The notes under the pieces are model-generated. The model was not told the origin of the DNA and did not search any database. It saw nothing but the letters and a program-made list of their open reading frames with translations. 64,000 nt of DNA from Thermotogota bacterium (GTDB taxonomy: Bacteria; Thermotogota; Thermotogae; Thermotogales; Fervidobacteriaceae): positions 1 to 64,000 of the forward strand of contig JAUQPP010000002.1 in assembly GCA_030550315.1 (NCBI GenBank), read 5' to 3'. Below, piece after piece: positions 1 to 9,882 of this stretch. The position numbers were made by a program, and so were the translations under genes. Positions within the stretch are counted from its first letter, which is position 1. Each line of letters begins with the position of its first letter.

Positions 1-957
1 GTTTGTGCCTGCGATACCTAAATCCGCATTTTTTCCTTCACCAATACCGTTAACGACACATCCAAGTACCGAAACCCTTATTGGTTTGTTAACGCTTGAC
101 AAAGCTCTCTCGACTTCCATTGCAATATCTTCTACATCGAACACACTTCGCGCACAAGTTGGGCAGGCAATAACGTCTACACCTTTCCGCAACCTCAGAA
201 AGGTAAGCAATTTCTTCGCTGCGATGACCTCGTTGACAGGGTCACCGGATATCGAGATGCGAAGTGTATCGACTAGTCCTTCCAGCAAAAGCACGCCGAG
301 CACGATAGAAGATTTGATAAGTGAATTGTACAGCGTACCAGCCTCGGTAACACCTACGTGTATAGGATACTCGATGTGTTTTGCTATATACCTGTTTGCA
401 TCTATTGTTTCCATCACATCCGAACTTTTAACAGATACGACAATGTTTTCAAAACCAAATCTTTCGAGAATTCGTACTTCTCTCAGTGCCGCTTCCGCAA
501 GTGCCTGCCATTTGGGCAGCGAAGAAAGGTCTTTTGGCAGTGAACCACTATTTGCTCCAACACGAATGGGTATACCGTATTCTCTCGCTACTGCGACAAC
601 CTCTCGAATTTTCACTTCGCTTCCGATGTTTCCAGGATTTATCCTGATTTTGTCTACGCCGTTTTTAATAGCTTCAATTGCTATTCTGTGGTCAAAATGT
701 ACGTCTCCTACAATGGGGATGGAGACAGATTCTTTAATTTCACGAACCAATTTGGTACATTCAATGTCCGGTAATGAGATTCGGACAATTTCGCATCCTG
801 CGAGTTCCAGCTGCCTAATTTGTTCTACTGTTGCTCGAACATCGTGCGTATCTGTATTTGTCATCGACTGGATTGTTATGGGGGTTCCTCCACCTATGGT
901 TAAGCTCCCAACTCGTACCAACTTCGTTTTCCTGCGTGGAAAATTAGCGCTGGACAA
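1..957 (-). CDS. ispG: 4-hydroxy-3-methylbut-2-enyl diphosphate synthase (IspG/GcpE), C-terminus cut by window edge, TTG start
   Basis: Minus-strand translation from TTG at 957 reads MSSANFPRRKTKLVRVGSLTIGGGTPITIQSMTNTDTHDVRATVEQIRQLELAGCEIVRIS..., typical IspG N-terminus; AAGGAGG Shine-Dalgarno just upstream (966-973). Absent from the ORF track; the + ORF 5..988 is its antisense. Confidence 0.95.
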   Translation of the reverse strand, partial: MSSANFPRRKTKLVRVGSLTIGGGTPITIQSMTNTDTHDVRATVEQIRQLELAGCEIVRISLPDIECTKLVREIKESVSIPIVGDVHFDHRIAIEAIKNGVDKIRINPGNIGSEVKIREVVAVAREYGIPIRVGANSGSLPKDLSSLPKWQALAEAALREVRILERFGFENIVVSVKSSDVMETIDANRYIAKHIEYPIHVGVTEAGTLYNSLIKSSIVLGVLLLEGLVDTLRISISGDPVNEVIAAKKLLTFLRLRKGVDVIACPTCARSVFDVEDIAMEVERALSSVNKPIRVSVLGCVVNGIGEGKNADLGIAGTN

Positions 958-991
958 AATGATTTGCCTCCTTATTAGAATCTTCTAAATA

Positions 992-1000
992 ATTATATCA
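992..1000 (-). promoter_or_regulatory. Extended -10 promoter element TGATATAAT for ispG
   Basis: Reverse complement of attatatca; intergenic, ~35 bp upstream of ispG start. Confidence 0.5.
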
Positions 1001-1063
1001 AAGTTGCGAACGCTTGTGTATAATTAACTTGGTTGGTTTGAACTGAGAAAGGGGGTAATAGCA

Positions 1064-1942
1064 ATGAAGTTCTTTATTGTTGACGCATTCACTGATAAGC
1101 CTTTTCATGGGAATCCAGCAGGTGTGCTTCTTTTGCAAGAAGACGAAGACCTGCAGGACGAGGCAATGCAAAAACTTGCTTCAGAGTTGAGATTTTCCGA
1201 GACGGTTTTCGTCAAAAAAAGGGACGAGGATCTGCAACTTCGTTACTTTACCCCGGTTTCCGAGATTGAACTGTGCGGTCACGCGACGATCGGTGCTTTT
1301 CAGGCGATGATTGAAGCTGGTTGGGTTGAACGGTACGGGGAATACAAGTTCGATACGAAGTTAGGAAAGTTGAATGTCCGTGTCGACAGTGGGTTAATTA
1401 TGATGAAACAAGATATTCCAAAAATTCGCGAGGTGATTTCTTCGCCTGAAGAAATCGAAAAGATAGCATCAATGCTCCAATTAAAATTTGAGGATATCAT
1501 TAGCGATGGTGGCAGACTATCCCCGGCAATTGTCAGCACAGGTCTTTGGGATCTACTTGTACCTGTAAAAGACATTGATACGCTTCTGCACATGGTACCA
1601 GATTTGAATGCTATCGAGTATTACACAAGGGAAAAGGGGTTGGTAAGTGTTCACGTATTTACATTTGGCGAGCGTGAAGGTGTCTTGTGCCATGCACGAG
1701 ACTTTGCACCACTTTACGGAATTCCGGAAGAAGCTGCAACAGGAACAGCCAACGGCGCGCTGGTCTATTACTTGTACCACCTTGGGTTGGTAGACGCGAA
1801 CAAGTTGCACAAGATAAGACAAGGTGAGTCAATGAATCGTCCTTCGGAGATTTTTGCACAGGTTTATACTGACGAAACTGGTGTGAGCGTATTTGTGGGA
1901 GGATATGGAAAAGTCATAGTCAGTGGTGAACTTAAGATTTAA
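1064..1942 (+). CDS. PhzF family isomerase/epimerase-like protein
   Basis: MKFFIVDAFTDKPFHGNPAGVLLL... SETVFV...YFTPVSEIELCGHATIGAF... AATGTANG: classic PhzF motifs; GGGGG SD. Confidence 0.92.
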   Translation: MKFFIVDAFTDKPFHGNPAGVLLLQEDEDLQDEAMQKLASELRFSETVFVKKRDEDLQLRYFTPVSEIELCGHATIGAFQAMIEAGWVERYGEYKFDTKLGKLNVRVDSGLIMMKQDIPKIREVISSPEEIEKIASMLQLKFEDIISDGGRLSPAIVSTGLWDLLVPVKDIDTLLHMVPDLNAIEYYTREKGLVSVHVFTFGEREGVLCHARDFAPLYGIPEEAATGTANGALVYYLYHLGLVDANKLHKIRQGESMNRPSEIFAQVYTDETGVSVFVGGYGKVIVSGELKI

Positions 1943-1985
1943 TGATAATTTCAGAAAAAGGACTTCGCGGGAAAGTGGGAATAAA

Positions 1986-2025
1986 GAAAAAGAAAAAGAA
2001 AAAGAAAGAGGAGCCAAGGCTCCTC
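1986..2025 (-). terminator. Intrinsic terminator of the rpoZ operon (hairpin GAGGAGCC/GGCTCCTC followed on minus strand by a T/C-rich tract)
   Basis: gaggagccaaggctcctc at 2008-2025; minus-strand downstream tract is TTTCTTTTTCTTTTTCTTTTTC. Confidence 0.7.
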
Positions 2026-2027
2026 AT

Positions 2028-2261
2028 TCATTTTACCGATGGTAGTAGCACTTTCAAGATGTCTTCATTTTTGATTCTTATATATCCTTGCTGCAATTCT
2101 TTGAATGCAATGGTGACGGTGTAGTCGTCATGGGATTGAACAAAAGGTTTAGCAAAGTCATTCAGTGCTTCGGCTCGTTTGGCGATTACAACTGGTATTG
2201 CGTACTTGTACGGGATTTTTTCGAGAAGTTTGTCGTAATTTATGATATTCTTAGCCATCAT
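2028..2261 (-). CDS. rpoZ: DNA-directed RNA polymerase omega subunit
   Basis: [33 protein letters not shown]...; follows gmk with overlap. ORF track start at 2288 is likely too long. Confidence 0.85.
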   Translation of the reverse strand: MMAKNIINYDKLLEKIPYKYAIPVVIAKRAEALNDFAKPFVQSHDDYTVTIAFKELQQGYIRIKNEDILKVLLPSVK

Positions 2262-2886
2262 GGTCACCTCCGTAAAGGTTTCTAACAATTTCCAAGTCTT
2301 TTAAGCGTTCGAATTTCAACCTTTCAGCATGGATTATTGAGATCAAGTTTGATATAGATGTTTCTAGATCTTCATTTATCAGTAGGTATTCGAATTCTGG
2401 TATGTGCTTCAACTCCCGCTTGGCATTCTCCAACCTTCTTGCAATTCGTTCATCGCTCTCCGTTCCTCTACGCCTAAGTCTTTCGCGCAGTGTTTCGAAA
2501 CTTGGGGGGGCAATGAACACAAACTTTGCTCCAGGATACGATGCTTTCACCCTCAAAGCCCCTTGTACATCGATGTCAAGGATAACATCTAACCCCTTTT
2601 CCAGGTTCTCTAAGACGAAAGAAGCTGGTGTCCCGTAATAATTATCATGAACAACAGCCCATTCTAGGAAAGCATTTTCCGATATCATCTGCTGAAATTT
2701 CTCGGTTGACACAAAGAAGTAGTCAATTCCATCTACCTCTCCCGGTCTCTGCGGACGTGTAGTACACGAAACGGAAAACACTAAATGCTCGACTCTTTCA
2801 AGCACTGCACGTATAATACTCGTCTTCCCCACTCCACTTGGGCCGCTGATGACAAAGAGTATACCTTTTGACCTTGGTAAACTCAT
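2251..2886 (-). CDS. gmk: Guanylate kinase
   Basis: [23 protein letters not shown]...[23 protein letters not shown]. Confidence 0.97.
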   Translation of the reverse strand: MSLPRSKGILFVISGPSGVGKTSIIRAVLERVEHLVFSVSCTTRPQRPGEVDGIDYFFVSTEKFQQMISENAFLEWAVVHDNYYGTPASFVLENLEKGLDVILDIDVQGALRVKASYPGAKFVFIAPPSFETLRERLRRRGTESDERIARRLENAKRELKHIPEFEYLLINEDLETSISNLISIIHAERLKFERLKDLEIVRNLYGGDHDG

Positions 2887-2892
2887 GTATCA

Positions 2893-3183
2893 TTAACCCT
2901 TCCTTATTTTTTCAAGCTGCTTTTCGATCTCAATCATGGACTCGATGAACCTTTGCGCAATCGTCTCAGGTTGAATGGCACTCAGAATTATGTGGTTCGA
3001 ATCAGTTATCAATATGGATCTGGTCTTTCGACCGTACGTAGCATCGATAAGTTTTCCTTCGGTTTTTGCATCTTCTTTTAATCTCTTGAGAGGAGCGCTC
3101 TCGGGATTTACTATTGCGATGACCCTGTCACCAGCAATAACATTGCCAAAACCTATGTTGATCAAACCGAACATACTTTGCAC
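2893..3183 (-). CDS. remA: RemA/DUF370 family regulator
   Basis: [30 protein letters not shown]...[29 protein letters not shown]; yicC-remA-gmk-rpoZ synteny. Confidence 0.9.
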   Translation of the reverse strand: MQSMFGLINIGFGNVIAGDRVIAIVNPESAPLKRLKEDAKTEGKLIDATYGRKTRSILITDSNHIILSAIQPETIAQRFIESMIEIEKQLEKIRKG

Positions 3184-3214
3184 CTCCTGATGTTTTTTGA
3201 GCTACCTTAACATT

Positions 3215-4093
3215 CTACTCAATGTTGGCAATTTGTTCTTTAAACTGTGATGCGATGTACTTCCCTTCTAGGGCAAGATTACTTATTTCGAGCAGGCGAC
3301 TTTTTGAAAGTATCGTGTTAAATTCACGGGAAATCTCCTGAGATATAAAGTTCAACAAATCACCGATTGGTTGGTCGGACTCCAGAAGTTCATCTGTCCT
3401 ACTAAGGTGACTTTGGAGCCGAACAAGTTCTTCTCTTATATCGGCCCTATCAGCTATCATGGCAACAGCGTTTTCAAAAAGCTCTCTGTTCAGTTCTACG
3501 TCGTCAGGTAAGATTTCTCTCACGTTTTTCCTAAGCCTGTCAGCGATGTATCTTGGAACTTCGTCTGCTTTTTCTGAGATGAGACTCACAATTTGTTTCA
3601 TTCTATTTGTCATCGCTTTCAGATCTTCTGTCAGTTTCTTGCCTTCCTTTGCACGTTCCTCTACAACCTGTTTCAAAGTTTCTTCTAGTACCTGCTTTGC
3701 GGAAGCCCACGCATGTTCTATGTCTTCGCTAGAGAATTCAAACTGGAAAGCGTCCCTGAAATTTAGCAAGTGGGATAAATCAACAGTCGATGGAATGCTA
3801 AGATTTTCCCGTACTTCGTTAAGTATTTCAAAGTACGTGCGAACCATTGAGAAATCAAAGGAAATTTGAACCGGTCGGAGAAATTTAACGTAGAGTCTAA
3901 CATTGACTTTACCCCGTGAGATGTATTTTTTTACTAAGGCAATCACATCCAGTTCCTTAGAGTTCAGAAAGTAAGGCAACGAAACATCAACGGAAAACCC
4001 CTTGGAATTTAATGTCTTTATCTCACAAGAGATCTTGTATTCGTCAAGCAGCGTTTGCAATTTGGCATATCCTGTCATGCTTTTAGGCACCAA
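3215..4093 (-). CDS. yicC: YicC family endoribonuclease-like protein
   Basis: MVPKSMTGYAKLQ...; DIREELVRLQSHL...GDLLNFISQEISREFNTILSKS. Confidence 0.93.
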   Translation of the reverse strand: MVPKSMTGYAKLQTLLDEYKISCEIKTLNSKGFSVDVSLPYFLNSKELDVIALVKKYISRGKVNVRLYVKFLRPVQISFDFSMVRTYFEILNEVRENLSIPSTVDLSHLLNFRDAFQFEFSSEDIEHAWASAKQVLEETLKQVVEERAKEGKKLTEDLKAMTNRMKQIVSLISEKADEVPRYIADRLRKNVREILPDDVELNRELFENAVAMIADRADIREELVRLQSHLSRTDELLESDQPIGDLLNFISQEISREFNTILSKSRLLEISNLALEGKYIASQFKEQIANIE

Positions 4094-4276
4094 GGAAGCA
4101 CCTCACATGAATTTGAAAATGATTGCAAGAACAAGCAAATGGAAAGATCTGACTACTCTTTGGTAATAAATTCTTGTAGATAGCCACACACTTATATTAT
4201 ACACGCTGAACTGAAAAAATCAAAGCGTTTACACAAAAAATTTCGAATTTCTAAGTTTCGTAATTTTATAAAACTT

Positions 4277-6148
4277 TCAGTACTCTTTCAGAACTTTCTC
4301 GACGATTCTCTCGGCTTTTAACCCATAAATCTCGAACAACAATTTTGCATCTCCCGAAACAGGAAACTCTTCAAGCCCTATTTTGATGAATTTCCTCGGT
4401 AATATCCCCATTTCGAAAAGCTTCTGGGCTATTAAGCTACCCAATCCATTGTAAACGTTATGGTCCTCAACAACAACAACGAAATTCGAAAACGTTTTCA
4501 GCACCTGCTCATCCAGATCGTACGGACAAGGGACATTTATTACTGCGAATTTAAAACCTTTCTCTTTTAACAATTCCCAAGCACGCAGAGCCTCGGGAAC
4601 TGCTGAGCCCATCGTGTAAATAGCCCCATCTTCACCTTCGCGAAGAATGTCCATTTTTCCATATTCGAAAACGTAATTTTCATCAAAATAAAGCGTTCCA
4701 TCAACTTTTCGAATCGGTTCAAGTTTACTTCTCCCAACGGCGATTACATAATTTCCATAGCGGGAAGCAACGTATCTCACGACTCGGTCAGTTTGGTTTG
4801 GGTCCGCTGGTACAATTACTTTAAAACCATACCAGGCAAGAGGTGCTCCAACGTAATTGAGTCCGTGGTGTGTCTTTCCATCCTCACCAACATCTATTCC
4901 ACAATGAGTTACGACGACCTTTAAATTTGTGTTGTTTATCGCGTTGAGTCTATGTTGATTGAACGTCTCATCGATACCAAACACACCGAAATCAGCAAAG
5001 AAGGTTACCAGACCATCAGCTGAAAGTGCACCGGCCAGCGCCGCCGCATTATGTTCCTGTACGCCAACTTCAATTAGTCTATCCGGCCGCTCCTTATCAA
5101 GATAATCGAGCTTGACCGAACCTTTGAGATCACAGTCTACGGCAACGACGTTGTCGTTTAAAAGAGCCAAATCTGCAATCGCACGACCCAGAGCGCTGCG
5201 GTTGTCCGTCTCTTTCTCGTAAACACGCGGCGTGCCTGTGTTAAGGTTTACTTGGTATTGGAGCTTTACTTTCTCATGAGCTTTGATGGGAAGCTTTTTA
5301 CGTTTTTCTTCGTACAGGGCAATATCATTTTCAATACCAAGTATCTTCAACGCTTTGTCGAGTTCCTCTCGGGTCAACGGTTTTCCATGGTAGTCCGGTT
5401 TATCTTCCATGAAGTTCACACCTTTACCGATTATAGTTCGTGCAATGATAGCTGTTGGCGCACCATCGTTCTTCGCAATTTTGAGAGCAGCAAGTATTTG
5501 TTCGTGGTCATGTCCGTCAATTTCTATTGTTTTCCAACCCGCTGCTTCGAATTCAGCTTTTATATCGACATACATAACCTCATGGGCGTGTCCGCTTATC
5601 TGAATATCGTTGTAATCAACAAGTACGGTAATGTTGTCAAGGTTGTATTTACGTGCTGTACGTTTTGCTTCCTGCACTTGTCCTTTTGCACTTTCTCCAT
5701 CGCTCATGATTACGTAAACATGATAGTTCTTCTTTTTGAACTTCGCTGCAAGCGCGAAACCAACACCGGCGGAAAGTCCTTGGCCTAGGTTTCCCGTTGT
5801 CCATTCGACACCTGGGATTCCCCTCGTAATGTGACCTTCAAAAATAGAAGCCGGATGACGAAAACCAACAATGACGTCTTCTCTGTTGACAAATCCATAA
5901 GCAGCTAACGTTGCGTACACTGCGGGGGATATGTGACCATGACTTATGACAATTCTATCTCTGTCCTCGTTCCAAGGAACTTCCGGGAAGACGTTAGCAA
6001 ACGCGTACAGCGTAACTAGCAGGTCAATTGAAGACATCGAACCTCCCGGATGCCCTGAGTTCGCAAGCGTTGTCATCTTCAAAATATCACCGCGGCAACG
6101 TTTTGAAATCTCTTTTAGTGTTTCGGTGTCAATCTGCCTCATCTTCAT
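4277..6148 (-). CDS. tkt: Transketolase
   Basis: SGHPGGSMSSIDLLVTLY, GNLGQGLSAGVGFALAAK, VQEHNAAALAGALSADGLVTFFADFGVF; single full-length ORF. Confidence 0.93.
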   Translation of the reverse strand: MKMRQIDTETLKEISKRCRGDILKMTTLANSGHPGGSMSSIDLLVTLYAFANVFPEVPWNEDRDRIVISHGHISPAVYATLAAYGFVNREDVIVGFRHPASIFEGHITRGIPGVEWTTGNLGQGLSAGVGFALAAKFKKKNYHVYVIMSDGESAKGQVQEAKRTARKYNLDNITVLVDYNDIQISGHAHEVMYVDIKAEFEAAGWKTIEIDGHDHEQILAALKIAKNDGAPTAIIARTIIGKGVNFMEDKPDYHGKPLTREELDKALKILGIENDIALYEEKRKKLPIKAHEKVKLQYQVNLNTGTPRVYEKETDNRSALGRAIADLALLNDNVVAVDCDLKGSVKLDYLDKERPDRLIEVGVQEHNAAALAGALSADGLVTFFADFGVFGIDETFNQHRLNAINNTNLKVVVTHCGIDVGEDGKTHHGLNYVGAPLAWYGFKVIVPADPNQTDRVVRYVASRYGNYVIAVGRSKLEPIRKVDGTLYFDENYVFEYGKMDILREGEDGAIYTMGSAVPEALRAWELLKEKGFKFAVINVPCPYDLDEQVLKTFSNFVVVVEDHNVYNGLGSLIAQKLFEMGILPRKFIKIGLEEFPVSGDAKLLFEIYGLKAERIVEKVLKEY

Positions 6149-6172
6149 AAACAACCTCCCATTGGCGAGTTA

Positions 6173-7330
6173 CTATTCATAAGCTATCTCGTATATCTTT
6201 CGGATATCCTCAGTTTTCAGTTCTCTAACGGTTCCAAACGGTGCGTGCTTGGCAGCGATTAACGTCAATTCTTCGATGTCAGATTTGCTGAAACCAAGTT
6301 CCTTCAAGGTCGTCGGAGCTCCTATCGATTTATACCAATCCTTCAACGCTCTTATTGTGCGTTGTGGGGTAATTTTACCACGCAACTTCAGAACATTCTT
6401 ACCAAATCTTACCAATTTCTCACTAACGAGTTCAGATACGTACTCAAGCCAAGCGGGAAAGACCACCGCTAAACCTGCTCCGTGAGCCACATGAGGATTA
6501 AGCGCGCTAACAGCGTGCTCAAGTTCGTGCGAAGACCAATCACCGCCATCTGTTCCAAGCCCAGTTAAACCGTTAAGCGCTAATGTCGTCGCTAAGCAGA
6601 AGTTAGCCCTGGCTTCATAGTCTGTTGGATTTTTCAAAATAGTCTCTGTTGTTTCTATAATTGTCACCAGAATAGATTCGTCGATACGATCGATAAGAAC
6701 ACTGCCACTAACATCAAAATAGTACTCCATAACATGACTTATTGCGTCTATGGCACCGTAGACAACCTGTTCTTTCGGTAGTGAGTACTGACTCGTTGGA
6801 TCGACAATCGAAACAACCGGGAAGACGTGCTTCGAGCTGAAGTAGAACTTTTCTTTCGTTTTCTCGTTTGTCACAACTGCGTTACCGTTCATTTCAGTTC
6901 CCGTTGCAGACATTGTTAGTACAACATAGAGAGGCAAAGCTTTTTTGACATTGTATTTTCCGATAAACGCATCCCAAATGTCACCCTCGTAATAGAATCC
7001 AGCGGCTACTGTTTTTGCGCTATCAACGACGCTACCCCCACCGACGGCCAAAATTGCTTCCACGTTCTCTCTGCGCGCCGTTTCTATTGCCTCGTACACT
7101 TTGGAGAGTACAGGGTTTGGCTTGACACCGGAAACCTCAACCTTATCGATGCCGTTCTCGTAAAGCGAGCGAACAACTTTTTCGTAAACTCCATTTTTCT
7201 TTATAGAACCAGTGCCGTACAAAAGTAGTACTTTTTTGATTCCATCTCTCTTAATGTACTGGCCGATTTGCTCGACGGTTCCAGCCCCGAAAACGAGCTT
7301 TGTCGGGTTGTGAAAGACAAAATTTTTCAT
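6173..7330 (-). CDS. Iron-containing alcohol dehydrogenase (butanol dehydrogenase-like)
   Basis: MKNFVFHNPTKLVFGAGTVEQIG...GGGSVVDSAKTVA...HELEHAVSALNPHVAHGAGLAVVFPAW. Confidence 0.93.
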   Translation of the reverse strand: MKNFVFHNPTKLVFGAGTVEQIGQYIKRDGIKKVLLLYGTGSIKKNGVYEKVVRSLYENGIDKVEVSGVKPNPVLSKVYEAIETARRENVEAILAVGGGSVVDSAKTVAAGFYYEGDIWDAFIGKYNVKKALPLYVVLTMSATGTEMNGNAVVTNEKTKEKFYFSSKHVFPVVSIVDPTSQYSLPKEQVVYGAIDAISHVMEYYFDVSGSVLIDRIDESILVTIIETTETILKNPTDYEARANFCLATTLALNGLTGLGTDGGDWSSHELEHAVSALNPHVAHGAGLAVVFPAWLEYVSELVSEKLVRFGKNVLKLRGKITPQRTIRALKDWYKSIGAPTTLKELGFSKSDIEELTLIAAKHAPFGTVRELKTEDIRKIYEIAYE

Positions 7331-7392
7331 AAGCTCACCTCCTAAGTCTAGAACTGAATGGAAATTCTTTCAAAAATTTGCTTTTCTAACCA

Positions 7393-7401
7393 ATTATACC
7401 A
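7393..7401 (-). promoter_or_regulatory. Extended -10 element TGGTATAAT for Fe-ADH gene
   Basis: Reverse complement of attatacca, ~60 bp upstream of the CDS. Confidence 0.5.
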
Positions 7402-7566
7402 CCCTTTCCGAAGTTGATAAAGACCTGGCTTGTAAATTGTTCCTCTCGGATTAAATCAAAGATTGCAGGTATCCACACTACGACTAATGAAAATTTCAGG
7501 TACTTGATTTTTCTCCAAACTGTGATAAAATTATAACCGCTGATATTTCGAAATTTCGCAACGTGT

Positions 7567-7642
7567 GGGGCCGTAGCTCAGGTGGGAGAGCGCTACCATG
7601 GCACGGTAGAGGTCGTGGGTTCAAGTCCCATCGGCTCCACCA
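7567..7642 (+). tRNA. tRNA-Ala (anticodon GGC), CCA encoded
   Basis: GGGGCCG...GAGCG CTACC ATGGCAC GGTAG ... GTGGGTTCAAGTCCCAT CGGCTCC ACCA; full cloverleaf pairing by eye. Confidence 0.95.
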
Positions 7643-7648
7643 AATGCT

Positions 7649-7686
7649 AAAAAGCCGTGGTAACTCCAAGTACCACGGCTTTTTTA
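7649..7686 (+). terminator. Intrinsic terminator after tRNA-Ala
   Basis: AAAAGCCGTGGTA-actccaag-TACCACGGCTTTTTTATTT. Confidence 0.9.
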
Positions 7687-7833
7687 TTTACAAATGGGGT
7701 TTCGAAAGTTGGCACTTTTAGTACGCTTGTGCAAGAACTCAAAAAGTACAATTATTTGCCTTTAAACATAAAAATCAACGTGAAATCGTCAAAATTGGTG
7801 CTTAACAAGTCGCCTTTTTTTGTTATACTTAAA

Positions 7834-7860
7834 TTAGCAAACAAAATAATAGAGTGCCAA
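7834..7860 (+). promoter_or_regulatory. Degenerate CIRCE operator (HrcA site) upstream of groES
   Basis: TTAGCAAAC-N9-GAGTGCCAA versus consensus TTAGCACTC-N9-GAGTGCTAA, with exact 9-9-9 spacing; lies just after a TTAACA-N16-TATACT promoter (7802-7829). Confidence 0.75.
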
Positions 7861-7907
7861 AACCGGGAAAATGCAAAGATTTGCTGTGAGAGGAGGGGGT
7901 TGGAGTC

Positions 7908-8177
7908 ATGAAAGTAAAACCGCTTGGCGAAAGGCTCTTGATAAAGCCCATCGTGGAAGAGAAGAAGACGGCTGGCGGAATTGTGTTGCCCGACGCGGCG
8001 AAGGAAAAACCGATGAAAGCTCAGATTGTTGAAGTTGGTAAACTTCCCGAGGACTGTACATTGAAGGTCGGAGACAAGGTTATCTTCAACAAGTACAGCG
8101 GGACGGAGATTAAGATCGACGAGGAAGACTACATCATTATCGATTTAAACGACATTTTAGCAAAAATTGAAGAGTAA
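7908..8177 (+). CDS. groES: Co-chaperonin GroES
   Basis: [35 protein letters not shown]. Confidence 0.98.
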   Translation: MKVKPLGERLLIKPIVEEKKTAGGIVLPDAAKEKPMKAQIVEVGKLPEDCTLKVGDKVIFNKYSGTEIKIDEEDYIIIDLNDILAKIEE

Positions 8178-8193
8178 GAAGGAGGTGTGAGAT

Positions 8194-9810
8194 ATGGCAA
8201 AGTTGCTTAGGTACAGTGAAGAAGCAAGAAGGGCTTTGGAAGCTGGTGTTGATGCTGTTGCTAATGCTGTTAAAATCACACTTGGTCCGAAGGGAAGAAA
8301 CGTTGTCATTGAGAAATCTTGGGGTAGTCCAACGATAACAAACGACGGAGTTTCCATAGCTAAGGAAATTGAACTTGAGGATAAGTTTGCGAACCTTGGT
8401 GCCCAACTTGTTAAGGAAGTCGCCAGCAAGACGAACGATGTAGCTGGTGACGGAACAACAACTGCGACAGTTCTTGCTCAAGCAATGATTAAAGAAGGTC
8501 TCAAAATGGTTGCTGCTGGTGCGAATCCGATTCTCATCAAGAGGGGTATCGACAAGGCTACCGCAAAAGTTGTCGAGGAAATTAAAAAGATTTCTAAGAA
8601 ACTCTCCAGCACCGAGGATATTGCACATGTTGCAGCAATCAGTGCAAACAGCGAAGAAATCGGTAAACTGATTGCAGAAGCTATGGATAAAGTTGGAGAG
8701 GACGGAGTTATAACTGTTGAAGACAGCAAAACCATTGACACGTACGTTGAATTCACCGAAGGTATGCAGTTTGATAGGGGTTATATTTCACCATACTTTG
8801 TGACCGACCCTGAAAAGATGGAAGTTGTTTACAACGAACCTTTCATACTCATTACGGATAGAAAACTTTCAAACGTTAAACCATTGATTCCAATTCTTGA
8901 AAAAGTCGCCCAAACTGGAAAACCGCTTGTCATTATTGCTGAAGATGTTGAAGGTGAGGTTCTCACAACACTGGTGCTCAACAAGCTTAAGGGTACGCTC
9001 AACACGGTTGCTGTCAAAGCTCCTGGTTTTGGTGACAGAAGGAAGGCAATGCTCCAAGACATCGCTATCTTGACTGGTGGTATTGTTGCGAGTGAAGAGG
9101 TAGGTATAAACCTTGAAGACCTTACACTTCAAGATCTTGGAAGAGCAGACGTTGTTAGGGTCAAGAAAGATGAAACAATCATCGTTGGCGGTAAAGGTAA
9201 ACCAGAAGAGATCAAGAAGAGGATAGCTCAAATAAAAGCACAGATCGAGCAAACGACAAGTGAATACGAAAAAGAAACACTCCAGGAAAGGATGGCAAAA
9301 CTTGCAGGTGGCGTTGCAGTGATTAAAGTCGGTGCTGCCACTGAAACCGAATTGAAAGAAAAGAAACACAGAATCGAAGACGCTCTCAGCGCTACAAGGG
9401 CAGCTGTTGAAGAAGGTATCGTCCCTGGTGGCGGTGTTACGCTGTTGAGGGCAAGAAAAGCTATCGAACCACTTCTCAACGAACTCACCGGCGACGAAAA
9501 GCTTGGTGCTCAGATTGTTTACAATGCGCTCGAAGCTCCTATCAAACAGATTGCCACTAACGCTGGTTACGATGGTGCAATCATTGTCCATAACGTTCTG
9601 GCGAAGGATGATGTAGCGTACGGGTTCGATGCGCTTAGAGGCGAATACTGCAACATGTACGAACGTGGAATCATCGACCCAGCGAAGGTTACAAGGAGCG
9701 CGCTCCAGAACGCCGCTTCAATTGCTGGAATGCTCCTGACGACCGAAGTACTCGTTGTGGAAAAACCGGAAGAAAAGAAAGGTTCGACGCCCGAAATGCC
9801 GGAATACTAA
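8194..9810 (+). CDS. groEL: Chaperonin GroEL
   Basis: [75 protein letters not shown]. Confidence 0.99.
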   Translation: MAKLLRYSEEARRALEAGVDAVANAVKITLGPKGRNVVIEKSWGSPTITNDGVSIAKEIELEDKFANLGAQLVKEVASKTNDVAGDGTTTATVLAQAMIKEGLKMVAAGANPILIKRGIDKATAKVVEEIKKISKKLSSTEDIAHVAAISANSEEIGKLIAEAMDKVGEDGVITVEDSKTIDTYVEFTEGMQFDRGYISPYFVTDPEKMEVVYNEPFILITDRKLSNVKPLIPILEKVAQTGKPLVIIAEDVEGEVLTTLVLNKLKGTLNTVAVKAPGFGDRRKAMLQDIAILTGGIVASEEVGINLEDLTLQDLGRADVVRVKKDETIIVGGKGKPEEIKKRIAQIKAQIEQTTSEYEKETLQERMAKLAGGVAVIKVGAATETELKEKKHRIEDALSATRAAVEEGIVPGGGVTLLRARKAIEPLLNELTGDEKLGAQIVYNALEAPIKQIATNAGYDGAIIVHNVLAKDDVAYGFDALRGEYCNMYERGIIDPAKVTRSALQNAASIAGMLLTTEVLVVEKPEEKKGSTPEMPEY

Positions 9811-9820
9811 TCAAAACGCG

Positions 9821-9829
9821 TGATATAAT
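9821..9829 (+). promoter_or_regulatory. Extended -10 element TGATATAAT immediately before the groEL terminator
   Basis: gcgTGATATAATtcaaggg; perfect TGN-TATAAT. Confidence 0.5.
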
Positions 9830-9830
9830 T

Positions 9831-9863
9831 CAAGGGAGCGGGAAACCGCTCCCTTGATTTTTT
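9831..9863 (+). terminator. Intrinsic terminator of groESL
   Basis: CAAGGGAGCGG-gaaa-CCGCTCCCTTG-ATTTTTT; perfect 11-bp stem. Confidence 0.92.
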
Positions 9864-9882
9864 GCTTTACGAGGTGATAGGT

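Noticed and set aside
5-988. 327-aa + strand ORF at the left edge
   Set aside because: Antisense of ispG, which reads convincingly on the minus strand; the + translation is low-complexity Ser/Thr/Ile-rich with no family features.
5252-5788. 178-aa + strand ORF inside transketolase
   Set aside because: Antisense to a full-length tkt; no SD or family motif.
8869-9591. 240-aa minus-strand ORF inside groEL
   Set aside because: Mirror of a strongly conserved coding gene; Phe/Cys/Asn-rich translation typical of antisense frames.
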